Positions 20,801-28,800 of a stretch of 64,000 nucleotides of DNA are shown here, piece after piece. The translations under genes and the position numbers were made by a program. This DNA comes from Hydractinia symbiolongicarpus (taxonomy: Eukaryota > Cnidaria > Hydrozoa > Anthoathecata > Hydractiniidae): the NCBI RefSeq assembly GCF_029227915.1, contig NC_079886.1, forward strand, positions 11,675,501 through 11,739,500, written 5' to 3'. A model generated the notes under the pieces. The model was not told where the DNA came from. It did not search any database and worked only from the letters and a program-made list of their open reading frames with translations. Positions within the stretch are counted from its first letter, which is position 1; each line of letters begins with the position of its first letter.

Positions 20801-23659
20801 ATTGTATCCATTTTTTACTTTTCTAGGTCCCTCAACAATATAAAATTCTGTCATATGATAAACAACCGTTCACTAGTGTTGTATATAGATATGTACCAAA
20901 ATGTTTGGTACGAAGATTGAGAACTGGCGCAGAGGTATAGTTTGTTCAAACATACAATTGATTGAATGGTTTTTTTATTGTTGATCACGAAATTAGTACG
21001 TATGAAATTAACGCGAAAGCCAACAACAACTTATAAAAGAGAATTTAATTCACGCGATTAACGTTTTCTTTCTTTATCAATACCTGGTTTTTACAACCTT
21101 TTCACAAGTAACTCTTTAGAAAATAATCCTAGTTTCTATAAACCAAAACAAAATAGTTAATAAATACAATATAAACTGTTTCATCTATCTCTTCCGAGTA
21201 ATATTATCCTCGATCAGTGTATCGACCTCGCGAGCTTGGTCTATACTTTTGACATCGGGTAATATTTCTTGGTATAGATAGACATAACAGTTTATATTGT
21301 ATTATTTTAAAGGAGTTACTTACATTGAATCTTTGTTGTTTTTGACATTTTTCCACTAAGGTTACCCACTTAAAGTTTAGAATTCTATTATTAAGCTAAA
21401 CCGAGCGCATACTAGGTATAACTAATATTCCTCTATATGATCTAGAGTGAAATTACGCAAGTTAAATACGAATCAACAAATAAATTAACGCTGAAAGAAA
21501 GAAACACACTAGAAGATGTTCAGTTACTCGATATTACGACACATCGTGTTACTGCTCCATCAATTTTCTTACAACAGAAGCAATTTCATCCCTTGCACGT
21601 ATTTGTAAGAAGATGGTTTTTGTATTTATTTTTTAAAACTTTATTTTTTATGTCGTTTCATTTCTTACTGCCCACGTACGTAGCAAAATTTGTTGAATGT
21701 TGTTTTTATTGTAATCCTTTTCGTCATGTTTGATTTTCTGTGTCCTTAACATCATTGTCAGTTTATTTTAAAATTTCACCAGGACACTTTTTTTAATTTT
21801 TGTCTTTGTTTTTAGAATCCTTTACCAGGCGTTCAGGCTTATCCACAGCGTCTTCCTTACTCAGAAGTAGATGACGATTATCAATTGAATCCTTTGCCGC
21901 GTACGGAACCAGGAAGACTTGACCGACATGTGCGTGACACTCCTCTGACTTTTAACGACTTTTTATTCTGTTAACGTGAAAGAAAAAAACATTAAAAAAT
22001 GTTTCAAATGGCCCCTTTTTAGTAAAATGCTAACCACTCAATTTGTGTGAAACTTGAATTTTGTTTTACCTAGCTACCTATCCAAACTCAGGCTCCACCA
22101 ACCTCAGAGTCATTTTCAAAACCTACGAGTAGATATTAAATAATTTAAATTTTCAGGATGTTATACCTGGACTGATGTCATGGAAAAGGTTTCCATCGCA
22201 TGGACTAGTTGTGATGAATGGACCTAGCTTGTGTAATGTGTATGTTCCGCGTTGGTAAGCTCTTGTCCTAAATTCCTTAACAAGAAGACCTTATTTTACG
22301 AAATATTTCTGTGAAAACGTCCTCTCTGCAATCATTGCAGGTGTTCTCAAATGCTTTGTTTTTCAAATCGTGTCACATTTCAGGACTGACCCATTTGGAG
22401 AAGAACTTACATCAAGTAGCCCTCCTCCGTTGTTGCCAGATTTACCAGATGAGGATGTTTTGGAAAGTGACGACGAGGAGTAAGTTGTCGTATATTTTTT
22501 CTTCCTGAAGCTGATTTGTGTCGTCATGGATGTTGCCACGCGTATATCTTAATAACTTCGTCCTCATAAAAACACGTTAAACATATAAATACAATTTTGC
22601 ATACTCTTAAAGTATAGTATAATCACACCTCTTCCCGATTGCTATTTTTAAATACTCCTTCCCCACCAGCAGCGCTTTTTACACCCACTATTTATTAATT
22701 TATTAAGACGAAACAAAGAACTAATTTACTTTTGCCTCTGTAATCAATGTAAAACACAAAGAATCTAGGACAATGTTGCATTGCAGTGATGTTATTTAAC
22801 CGAATAAAGCATGTTTTCTACTTTTCAACCCCCTTTCCACCCCAAATCCGTCTATACTACTCCCTTCCTTCTCCCTGTTTGTTTGGTGCTCCACAGTACA
22901 CATATAGCTAATGCAGTTGTGTGAAAGTTTACTGCATACAATACAAAAAACGGTTTTTCGTCATAGCACTGATTCACCTGTCGTTGTTCCAACAATGGAA
23001 ATGCTTAAAGCAGAATTTAAGATGGCAGACGATCTTCGAGTAGAGGAAGATGATTCCGAAGATAAAAGGTAACATATTTTGATTTTGGTTACCAGCACTG
23101 TTTTCGCCACTACGAACTCTTATTGCGCGCGCTTAAGTGTAGCTATCTGATATGGCGACGTGGTTATCGCAACTCGAAATGCTGACTTTTTAAAAAACAA
23201 ACAATCCCAAAAAGGACTTTGGGAACATTGTTAAGAATACGAGCTTCAAACTTTTTTGTTTTCTTTATTCAGTCCATCGTTTCCATTATCCCTCGCTTTG
23301 CCAGGTAATAATAATCCACAATCGAAACTCGGCATGGTTAGCAGGTATGATTTTGTTTAATAACAATAAATGGCGGAGTTTGAATTCCAAGTACATTTAG
23401 GTTACCAGGAGCAAGCACCATAATCATCATCTCTTTTTGAATGGGTCTTAAAACTATACCGTGTGTTTGAGATTTCTTTCTATATAAAAAGGAACAACGA
23501 CGCCATGTAGAAATTGCAATTCATATGCTCTCATTTTTTCCGGGTAGGGACAAGCTGGTATCGGATTTGGATTTTTACCTACGCAAGAAGGAGAATAACG
23601 TGGGAGAAAGAATAAAATCACAAATTGAATCCACACGCAGAAATTTAGATCTGAAATAA
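1476..23659 (+). CDS. CFAP221: CFAP221 (PCDP1), ciliary central-apparatus protein
   Basis: Predicted multi-exon gene of about 24 coding exons and roughly 800 residues, close to the vertebrate protein. The family is a calmodulin-binding part of the C1d projection of the axonemal central pair, where it works with CFAP46, CFAP54 and CFAP74. Exons keep one frame across GT-AG junctions: 1476-1488, 1583-1667, 3302-3386, 3683-3778, 4577-4784, 4979-5061, 5424-5500, 5737-5866, 16005-16163, 16359-16423, 16808-16895, 17276-17365, 18059-18154, 18636-18729, 19675-19799, 19970-20051, 20827-20934, 21446-21604, 21816-21929, 22157-22254, 22384-22479, 22967-23068, 23273-23344, 23548-23659. Recognisable stretches are the HIIPPSTDVFKIKY and FSVEPTSG motifs of the ASH-like N-terminus, and later YVLTQQPGK and WRQRYMVLKRFIHAARK. 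The start ATG follows a possible 5' UTR splice acceptor. The order and spacing fit an intact gene despite heavy transposon load in its introns. Confidence 0.88.
1757..1804. repeat. AATA/AATG microsatellite
   Basis: Run of AATA units changing to AATG and back to AATA, inside CFAP221 intron 2. Confidence 0.85.
2040..2057. repeat. Poly-C run
   Basis: Eighteen consecutive C in an otherwise AT-rich intron, set in a wider CT-rich patch from about 1997. Confidence 0.9.
3814..4529 (+). mobile_element. Intronic TIR element with a coding-like relic
   Basis: Perfect 14-bp inverted ends, GCCCTTAAAATTTG at 3814-3827 and its complement at 4516-4529, bound a 716-bp insertion in CFAP221 intron 4. Inside, an open frame at about 4085-4390 has coding-like composition (LHFKLYIAEVVGDMLRKSLS, then a VFAEHLSSQNRGLL stretch). 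It looks like a relic of a longer ORF. I do not recognise the family. The A+T-rich ends with TTAA inside do not settle the superfamily. Confidence 0.5.
5867..6307. other. Left part of the giant CFAP221 intron
   Basis: AT-rich intron sequence before the Tc1 insertion; nothing else recognised. Confidence 0.4.
7013..8085 (-). CDS. BEN-domain-like accessory protein of the Tc1 element
   Basis: Predicted two-exon gene. Exon 1 (8085-8041) starts at ATG and ends at a GTAAGA donor. A 62-bp intron follows. Exon 2 (7978-7013) begins after TTTTTAG and stays open to the stop, for about 336 residues in one frame. No ATG exists in exon 2 upstream of the repeats, which supports the short first exon. Seen in order: three copies of a VENT(AEE) repeat, a Ser/Pro-rich linker, a Cys-containing predicted coiled coil (CDCAAMRQIIERLEKRLAAL), an acidic patch, and a C-terminal block of about 90 residues (FWPIANEV ... 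LLAKLFDHKELVG ... WRDCQRAIDEFIRR) that resembles a BEN domain, a DNA-binding fold. Classical Tc1 elements encode only transposase. A regulator or targeting role is inference. The BEN assignment is by pattern and could be another helical DNA-binding domain. Confidence 0.68.
8060..8300. promoter_or_regulatory. Divergent promoter with three ACTCGGGAGT-type repeats
   Basis: Between the two divergent transposon genes, a block of about 70 bp is repeated three times. Each copy reads ACTC(T/A)A.TGTACTCGGGAGTG followed by A-rich sequence and a TTTTCGG motif. The core TACTCGGGAGT is palindromic and the same core occurs in the right end of the element near 10035. The left copy overlaps the start of the BEN-like gene; the right copy lies just upstream of the transposase ATG. 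Confidence 0.6.
8331..9350 (+). CDS. Tc1/mariner transposase, DD34E
   Basis: Intact 339-residue cut-and-paste transposase. The N-terminal 110 residues form the paired-like double helix-turn-helix (VRQRIINLKNENLGVTEIKK, then VGRSAIYRLFQKW). The catalytic triad is visible: D in LWTDES, D in MQDNDPKHT, and E in SPDMNPIENFW, with 34 residues between the second and third. That is the Tc1 spacing. The length matches the family and no stop or frameshift is seen. The ATG at 8331 lies about 40 bp downstream of the last intergenic repeat. It should bind the CAGTGCC ends and integrate at TA. Confidence 0.96.
   Translation: MGKQLPDHVRQRIINLKNENLGVTEIKKRLKSEGYNVGRSAIYRLFQKWAKHHSIANLPRKPKSPINVTNPILDFIDTCMEKNDELTANKLGQLLLQQFNVSFSTSKIKRLRRGLGWYSTGTKYCQLVREVNRQKRLIFAKKVQEMEDDFGNVLWTDESCIQMDWNGKVSFHRWWEPAKLKGKPKHPFKLNVWGCISKRGASPILIFHGIMDKEFYSEEILKNTLKPFISDVFPDGHRFMQDNDPKHTSLKASQVMQENQINWWKTPPESPDMNPIENFWHEMKEKIRNDYKPHTKEELVNAISEIWSAVTPEKCRKYISHLRKVIPKVIERNGKASGF
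9648..9893. repeat. Four tandem copies of a ~62-bp repeat in the Tc1 element
   Basis: Four near-identical units of about 62 bp, each with AAGTTTAATTTTTTTAAC and ending ATCTCTCGCAA, lie between the transposase stop and the right inverted end. CTCGC recalls the terminal ACTCGC words, so these may be a subterminal binding array. Confidence 0.85.
10134..12091. mobile_element. TA-flanked element with ends made of repeated CCCCACTTTGTAATT
   Basis: The ends read TATGCC(A/C)CACTT and its complement, giving a TA duplication. The left end carries about six spaced copies of (TTG)CCCCACTTTGTAATT and the right end about six copies of the complement, AATTACAAAGTGGGG, so both termini are iterated-site arrays of about 150 bp. 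The inside holds degenerate coding (about 10930-11330) and a TATGT-rich patch near 11620-11720. It inserted beside the Tc1 element, leaving only a few bases between them. Confidence 0.8.
10930..11330 (+). pseudogene. Degenerate ORF inside the CCCCACTTTG element
   Basis: Short open pieces in different frames have coding-like character: DEYDLIAELIRNNGQSIIPV near 10980-11040, and SKSAGYKKTRNRAADGYAEI near 11190-11250. The second resembles the N-terminal region preceding integrases in some eukaryotic cut-and-paste elements (GY.. TR.R....YA.IS). Stops and frameshifts separate the pieces, so it is not functional. The family call is tentative. Confidence 0.3.
12290..14230 (+). pseudogene. hAT transposase, ZMYM1-like, decayed
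   Basis: Fragments in several frames, in the right order for a hAT transposase. At 12502-12804 there is a DUF4371-like block (FARRCISFFGNKDVNDN, then LHQLLLVQGKDD). Near 13180-13310 comes SPKREKM ... VTRWTVRG, where the Arg-Trp-Thr-Val core is typical of the RNase H-like region. At 13980-14145 is the C-terminal dimerisation motif (NPATSATAERVFS, then STMKAKRFNAFSLL). In-frame stops and frameshifts interrupt every domain. Ends and target duplication were not found. It lies right of the CCCCACTTTG element in the same CFAP221 intron. Confidence 0.85.
14682..14850. mobile_element. Tigger/pogo-like MITE
   Basis: A 169-bp TA-bounded element with inverted ends TACAGTCGGCGCTCGTTATC and TACAGTCGACACTCGTTATC (right end, complement). 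The interior is iterated TATCTCGA words. There is no coding capacity. CAGTC ends with TA duplication fit the Tc1/mariner/pogo group. Confidence 0.85.
14851..16004. other. Rest of the giant CFAP221 intron
   Basis: AT-rich intronic sequence up to the exon beginning at 16005. An open frame near 15360-15569 has no coding features I can support. Confidence 0.4.
16005..23659 (+). CDS. CFAP221: CFAP221 exons 9-24, central and C-terminal part
   Basis: Sixteen exons from 16005 to the stop at 23657-23659. Exon 9 joins exon 8 in phase 0 across a 10.1-kb intron. Family-like stretches in order are NPSAVAYVLTQQPGK, EEQRNQLRW, FIRGDPQLDVEFNR, FDLYLNDDWRQRY, VIVRLRAVKNLNSISKHLDD, ISPFAFPVYKDPNEKDD, PQQYKILSYDKQPF, PGVQAYPQRLPYSEVDDDY, the VYVPRWTDPFGEEL and LLPDLPDEDVLESDDEE region, and a Lys-rich end. 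The acidic and basic C-terminal parts resemble the family. Exon 14 (18636-18729) must use the first of three tandem donor copies, because reading on meets an in-frame TAA. Confidence 0.85.
17486..17973. mobile_element. MITE with TTTAACGCCC/AATAAACGCCC arrays
   Basis: TA-bounded, 488 bp. The left end begins TACAGTGCCGTATTCTCTCT and the right end is its near complement (AGAGAATACGGTATTCACTG). Both subterminal regions repeat CTCTCCAATAAACGCCC or CTCTATTTAACGCCC units. About 150 bp of unique sequence lies in the middle. CAGTGCC is the same start as the Tc1 element at 6310, although the rest differs. Confidence 0.88.
18207..18512 (+). other. Unexplained coding-like ORF in CFAP221 intron 13
   Basis: About 100 codons open from 18207 to the stop at 18510-18512. 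Amino-acid usage is coding-like: EINDVRNCLNDLVFDRLSLQ, a helical LKLFRVNVSLMKELETFEHT, then a Lys/Pro linker and VNLKIGLKNYDIELQNTFF. It lies between two exons that join directly in family order, and no acceptor in the right phase was found, so it is probably not a CFAP221 exon. It could be a fragment of another gene carried by a transposon, or an alternative terminal exon. I do not recognise it. Confidence 0.35.
18711..18854 (+). repeat. 48-bp triplication covering an exon end and its 5' splice site
   Basis: Three tandem copies of a 48-bp unit begin at 18711, 18759 and 18807. Each contains TTCATTTCTGCACCTACCA followed by GTAAGTAAG, the end of CFAP221 exon 14 and its donor. Candidate donors are therefore at 18730, 18778 and 18826. 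Only the first avoids an in-frame TAA. Confidence 0.9.
21163..21303. mobile_element. Palindromic MITE in CFAP221 intron
   Basis: Inverted arms AATACAATATAAACTGTT(T/A)(C/T) at the left and the complement at the right end bound 141 bp. TCTATC words lie just inside each arm. The centre has ATCGACCTCGCGAGCTTGG. There is no coding capacity. The superfamily was not determined. Confidence 0.75.
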
Positions 23660-23872
23660 AGAGATGTACAGAGTTTGATTATTGTTGTAAATACATATAA
23701 TATATTTTTTTAAATTTATTTCCTCTTTTTTGCCTTTGTTTTGTTTTACATTTTACGTTTCTTTGTAGAAATTCCTTGTACCAGCACCTCCTGATTTTTC
23801 GGTGCAGAACATCAAATGTAGCCATAAAATTCAACTATGAAGTTTAGACAGCATTTTTTTATCATCCACGAA

Positions 23873-23878
23873 AATAAA
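23873..23878 (+). terminator. CFAP221: Polyadenylation signal of CFAP221
   Basis: AATAAA 214 bp after the stop codon, in an AT-rich 3' region with T-rich sequence following. It is the first canonical hexamer found in a suitable place. The cleavage site is unproven. Confidence 0.5.
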
Positions 23879-23884
23879 TTCTGG

Positions 23885-24460
23885 CTTTCTGTCAAGTTCT
23901 AAATCTGATCATTAAGAAAATAGGGCGAATAACACTTTTAATTTATGATTGTTATAAAAAACATGCTATTGCCCCATTAGTTGTTATTTTATAGAATAAA
24001 ACAACTTTCAGACTGGCCAGTATACCTGGAAACTCCTGGAAAGTTAAAAAATTAAGAAAGACTCGTGGAAAACAGGAAATTAATTTTTATTAATTTATTT
24101 TCTGTTTAAGTTCGTTTTATAATCATCGATTTATGGTAACTGTTTACGCCTTTTTTCTGTTTGTGTCAAGCAAAGTTAGTTCGAAAAAGGGTTAGGAAAC
24201 TCCTAAAAAGAATCTAAAATTTATATTTTGAAAATGAGTCAACACCATGTAATAGTTTGCGTAAAATTGACCAAATACTAAACATACCTACTTCGTTTTT
24301 AATCCTGAAAAGTTTTTTTATATTTTATTTTTGTTGGGATCTAAGTAACCAAAGCAAGGTTTTCTAAAGTATTGTTGCAAGTGGGAGAAGTAGTGTCTTA
24401 AGTGACAAAATGAGATTAAATTCGTCTGCGTCCATAATTTATAGTTGCAGGATTTTTATA
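23885..24460. other. Intergenic
   Basis: AT-rich; no gene or repeat recognised. Confidence 0.4.
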
Positions 24461-25196
24461 TACCTTAAGTGCATTACTTTTCGCGAGCATTGAATTTCGC
24501 GAGTCGAAAAAAGTTACATTTCGCGAGCATTAATTTTCGCGAATGGATGAGTGTGAAATTTTTCGCGAGCATTTATTTTTGCGAATGGTAGGACGGACCA
24601 ACCTCATTCTCAGTGCTCCTTGCCTTTTTTGATAATATTTTTGATTTTTTTTTCGAGAGAAGAGGCCCTGGGGACGAGGTAGAGAATGGTAGAGTAACAA
24701 AGCAAAAAGTTAATACAAGGTTTGATTTCTTTTAAGTTTTTAAAGGCAAATGAGATACGGTCAACCATACAGGTAAATATATAGTTGGTTGTTTTCTCCA
24801 GAAAAGTAGTAACTCTAGCAGTAGCAGTAACATCCCTCAAAAGCGTAAAAGAAGAGATCTACCACCAAAAGCTATCGATCAGTCGAAAAAGAATAACGGT
24901 ATAGACATTAGAAAAATGTTTTAAAAATTAGAGAAAAAAACAAAAAGTAATGAAAATGATAAAGAAGGAGGAGAAACTAACTGAACTTACTGAAATAGAC
25001 TAAATGGACTTATTTTGCGTTCTTGATGTAACATGTTTTATCAAAAAACAAAAAGAAAAATAGAAAAATTAAAAATTTCGCGAACATTAATTTTGGGGAA
25101 TTGGCATTTTCCAAAAATTTCGCGAGCACAAAATTTCGCGAATTAGCCCAAAAATCGCGAAATTTAATGCTCGCGAAAATTAATGCACTTAAGGTA
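24461..25196 (+). mobile_element. TIR element with TTTCGCGAGCATTAA repeats
   Basis: The ends are TACCTTAAGTGCATTA and its complement. Both halves carry spaced copies of (TTTCGCGA)GCATTAATTTTCGCGA. The 736-bp element holds an exon-like ORF at 24802-24924 and a CCCTGGGGACGAGGT word near 24664 seen in other repeats of this window. Confidence 0.85.
24802..24924 (+). CDS. Exon-like terminal ORF inside the TTTCGCGA element
   Basis: After a pyrimidine-rich TTTTCTCCAG acceptor, 40 codons run to a TAA. The peptide is Ser-rich, then strongly basic (PQKRKRRDLPPKA, a nuclear-localisation-like patch), and ends GIDIRKMF. The last residues resemble the short hydrophobic DIR.(F/M)F motifs found at the ends of nuclear and transposon proteins. 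It may be a captured host exon or the last exon of the lost transposase. No upstream exon was found in the element. Confidence 0.35.
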   Translation, partial: KSSNSSSSSNIPQKRKRRDLPPKAIDQSKKNNGIDIRKMF

Positions 25197-25360
25197 CTTG
25201 CATAAAAAAATACCCTTACTAGTTCAATTTCAACAGTTTAAGGAAAGAACTATTTTTTAACTTTGGTGACTGTATTAACAGGTATTGCCTTCTACTATAA
25301 AAATCTTAAAAAAAATATTTGCATTTCGGTATATTTCCAATGCAAGAATATTCCAGATAA

Positions 25361-25591
25361 TGGATTACTTTATTCGGAGAAACTTTCGCGAGTCTAAAAA
25401 CTCGCGGAATATTTTGAATAAATTTTCGCGAATCTACAAATTGAAAAAGTTGTAGATTCTAAAAACTGAGTAAACTTTCGCGAATGTCCAATTTTGAAAG
25501 TTTCGCGAGACAAAGTTTCGCGAAAAAGGCTAAAAAACGCGAAATTCGCGAAAATTTCTCTCGCAAAAGAATCTCTGAATAAAGTATCCAA
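25361..25591. mobile_element. Second TTTCGCGA-rich MITE, different ends
   Basis: The ends GGATTACTTTATTCGGAGA and GGATACTTTATTCAGAGA (complement of the right end) bound 231 bp filled with TTTCGCGA words. The termini differ from the neighbouring 24461-25196 element, yet the internal octamer is shared. Confidence 0.82.
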
Positions 25592-25989
25592 TCGTCACAG
25601 CACGATTTTTACGTTTGTATTGGTACACAGAGATTATTTTAATGAGCATAATTTTAACATGGTTTAAACCTTCAATAGTTTCGAACAACATCTCTAATGA
25701 CGAATTAAAGAGGCTACGAAACGATTAAATAAGCTCAATCTCCGCAATTTACGAAGAATGGGGTGTAATAAACAGATTACTCAAAAGGTCAAGGTGCAAA
25801 ACAAAACATTGATGTGGGGGAAAGGGGGGGGCTACGGGTAATATTTTCACTATTCTTAATGGTTTGGCCACATTTTTTGTCCCTGATTGTCTGAATTTTT
25901 TGAAAAAAAGTTGAACAGGGATTACCTTGACAATACAACTACAATACAATTATAAGTACAGTATGTGTCTTCTACAATGAGCACAATTG

Positions 25990-26030
25990 CATGTAAAAGT
26001 GACACGATAATTCTGTGTCACTTTTACATG
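25990..26030. repeat. Perfect 16-bp stem hairpin
   Basis: CATGTAAAAGTGACAC and its exact complement, separated by 9 bp. Confidence 0.8.
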
Positions 26031-26157
26031 GAGAATGCAAACAAAACAGCCATACACATAGAGCCAGCACTGCCGCAAACACGCTAAGTTCAAAACACTT
26101 ATACTTAATATACTGCAAAGTTTTCTTCTTTTTAAGTGCAAAAATACGTTTACAAAG

Positions 26158-26373
26158 CACACACGGCCCACACATGACCCGAATTCGAACATCATTTCGG
26201 ATAGTTTAACCACGCGGCCCACACGACCCGTTTTATTTTTTTAAAAGAATATACCTTTTTAAAAGAATATACATATATTATTTAATACATAAAAACAAAC
26301 GGGTCGTGTGGGTCGTGTACTAAAACTTTAGGATATGGCATGCTCTTAATTCGTTGTGTGCGGGCCGTGTGTG
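26158..26373. mobile_element. Small inverted-repeat element (GGGCCGTGTG words)
   Basis: The outer arms CACACACGGCCCACACA and TGTGTGCGGGCCGTGTGTG, and the inner arms CCCACACGACCCGTTT and AAACGGGTCGTGTGGG, are complementary. The centre is AT-rich with a direct CTTTTTAAAAGAATATAC duplication. Likely a MITE. Confidence 0.65.
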
Positions 26374-26878
26374 ATTATCAAAAAACCATAAAGTTTTGGA
26401 ACATGTACCTGGCACTCACAAAATAACGCAGCCAAATGCTACTGCAAACCCTTGGCAACAGTAACTAAGTGTATACAAACATACCAACACTCATAAAATA
26501 TAATACCAAAATAGAAATATACATGTCATGCCAAACATAAGCTTAAAAGTGCATTAACAGAAACTGTATTCAACAACATTTGATATTTAGCCTAACAACT
26601 TTATCCAAATGTGCAATAACTTCCAATCACTGTCACTAAACTTGGATACAATGGCTCAGACATACATACAGGTGCTATTTTACATGCTGAAAACTTTAAA
26701 CAGCTGTTTTTACATTATTCGAAATGTCACAAAATATTAAATACACGTGAAGTTATGAACCAAGACAAAATTGAAAACTTTGGTACGCATATTATATAAA
26801 CACTAATAATTGGTCACATCTTTGCACAAATTACACACATAGTAAACATTTGTTTTAAAACTAAATATAAAAGAACTG
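26374..26878. other. Intergenic
   Basis: AT-rich; no gene recognised. Confidence 0.4.
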
Positions 26879-27127
26879 ATGGCGTTTCTTCGAGATATAT
26901 TTCCCCTTCAATCGATCACTCCAAAGTTACATCTACTTGAGGATTATGCCGTAAACTTTGTTTTTGCTTGGGGTACAGGTTAAGGGTTCTATGGATAACA
27001 AGGTGCAGAAAGCATCCATGCTGAATTCAATGGCATTGCACGGCTATACCATGCAGTAAAACCGGACACAAATCGTCTACTTTTAATGACAAGGGAGCAT
27101 TATTTGCGATGTAACCCCGCAGGACAA
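26879..27127 (+). pseudogene. Fossil transposon-type ORF fragment
   Basis: The first part reads MAFLRDIFPLQSITPKLHLL then EDYAVNF. After a frame change near 26970 it continues as TG, stop, GFYG, stop, QGAESIHAEFNGIARLY and then VKPDTNRLLLMTREHYLRCN. I recall this P(V/I)TPKLH(M/L)LE ... GFYGEQGAESIH.EFN ... LRCNPA pattern from multicopy uncharacterised cnidarian proteins likely encoded by transposons. The named family is unsure. Two stops (TAA at the position after Gly, and TAA where Glu is usual) and a frameshift make it a dead copy. Confidence 0.6.
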
Positions 27128-27313
27128 GGGATGGTTCCTGAAATAAAAAAGAGAAAACTCTCTACTAGCTAGCTCTAGCTGATGTTTATGTAGAGCATAG
27201 CTACACAATGTGTACATCATGTATAATGTAAATATTTTTATTGGATGTTTATTGAAGAGCTAGGCTGACTCCGTGGTATTATCTTACCACAAAGCAACTG
27301 CAGAACGACGAAC

Positions 27314-27347
27314 GTTGTTGTTGACGAAGTTTTTTGTCAACAACAAC
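27314..27347. repeat. 12-bp stem hairpin
   Basis: GTTGTTGTTGAC and GTCAACAACAAC with a 10-bp loop. Confidence 0.7.
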
Positions 27348-27864
27348 GACTTTAAAAAATCCAAACTGCATTGAAATTTCTAACTAGCTAGCTAGATGTT
27401 GTTCCATTATCTATAAGCAATTATAAACATATTTTTGACATACAGACTTGATTTAATGTAATAATTTTACGTATATTTCTTGCATTTCACTGCAGCACAC
27501 ATGTCGTGAGTCACCATGCCTGGTTAGTCTTGCACATTTTCGAAAAACCCTTGATTGCTTTCATTTGGTCCGGAAAGCCATTGATTGCTTTCGTTTGGTC
27601 CGAAATATAAACTACCCGGCATCGGTTACAAAAAATACAATGTTTATTGGGAAGTACATGCTGTGCCACACTTCGAATACCGTAAATATGGAACAAAAGC
27701 GTCAGTTTTTCGTAAATCAATACGTTAGTTGCTTTTTGCCGTATCCACCAACTCAGTCGCGGAAGAAAAAGTTGCGTAAAGTAAAAGTTTAACAGTCGCA
27801 GGCCTGAGGGACCATGGTACCCTTGAGCAAAATTTATGTCAGTTGCGTGACAGCGCTGACAACA

Positions 27865-27879
27865 CTGGATCCGCCCCTG
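27865..27879. mobile_element. hAT-like terminus
   Basis: CTGGATCCGCCCCTG is the complement of CAGGGGCGGATCCAG, a common end of animal hAT elements. The element would extend leftward. The other end and the 8-bp target duplication were not found. The nearby 27511-27936 frame is not a gene. Confidence 0.4.
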
Positions 27880-28020
27880 TGAAAAACTTATTTTCATAGA
27901 TCTGTCCTTACTCTTGCGAGCCTTTCTTTTTGACACTTTAGAATTAAATATTGAAGGTTTCCAGCATAATCACATAATAAGATGTATTATACATATTTAA
28001 AATGTGTTACTTCTGACGTT

Positions 28021-28064
28021 GTTATTATTGTTATTGTTATTATTATGTTATTGTTATTATTAGT
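28021..28064. repeat. TTATTG/TTATTA microsatellite
   Basis: Imperfect run of TTATTG and TTATTA. Confidence 0.75.
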
Positions 28065-28589
28065 GACTGTCAATGTTGTAAGTTTTTACCGAATAGATTT
28101 TATACCTTGGGCTAACCTGTAGATGTCAGAATGATAAAAACGAAATTCTGATTTGCATTCAGCATCAGTCATCATACCCAAGTCAAATGTATTGTGCTTC
28201 CAACAAAAAAGTATCTAAATTGTTGCTAGTGTTAATATCGAAAAGTGACGCAAATTCATCATCCTTTAATCATATTTTGGTCATAAGCGACCAGGAGCAC
28301 ATTCCTTCTGTCACGGAAGGTAGCCATATTTGTTTACATGTTTTCCCGCCGTTCAAAGTTTACATTTTTGCTTGATATGGATTTCAAGACGGGACTCGAT
28401 CCAATCCCTTTCCATGAAATCCCGTCCTGATTGCTGCCCCGTCGTCTTTTCTCAAGTTTTGTTGGAAGGATTTTATGCGATTTGACATTTCATTTTTACA
28501 TTTTGTGTAAGATTTTAAGGAATTTTGTTGGTAAAGTAGGACTTACTCCTTGCAAACGTTCGTTTTTTGTATTGTAAAAGAACTACTTT

Positions 28590-28689
28590 GTTCATCACTA
28601 ACATACGGCCTGGCAGTGAGCAGAAATCGAGCCGCGGTCCCCAGAGCTTGGAGCCGTAGATTACGTGCGGCAATATGTTAGTGATGAAC
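28590..28689. mobile_element. 100-bp MITE with a tRNA-like core on the minus strand
   Basis: Perfect 15-bp arms GTTCATCACTAACAT (28590-28604) and complement (28675-28689). On the minus strand the core contains GCGGCTCGATTTCTGC, resembling a TPsiC arm or B box. No good A box or acceptor stem is seen, so this is at most a tRNA-derived relic. Confidence 0.5.
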
Positions 28690-28800
28690 TTTTTTGGTAA
28701 AAGGCAGTATTTAATATACTGAAATATTTGCTGATGTCATCAAAATTCAAATGACAGAGCTTTTCAACTGTTTCTTTACCTAATTGGATTTTTCCATGGG

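Noticed and set aside
24610-24840. 76-codon minus-strand frame in the TTTCGCGA element
   Set aside because: Antisense to the exon-like ORF and repeat words; no coding character.
25950-26222. Overlapping Cys-rich minus-strand frames
   Set aside because: They read through a perfect hairpin and an inverted-repeat element; the Cys content comes from the repeat.
27511-27936. 141-codon minus-strand frame
   Set aside because: Overlaps a hAT-like terminus and has no motif or family-like segment.
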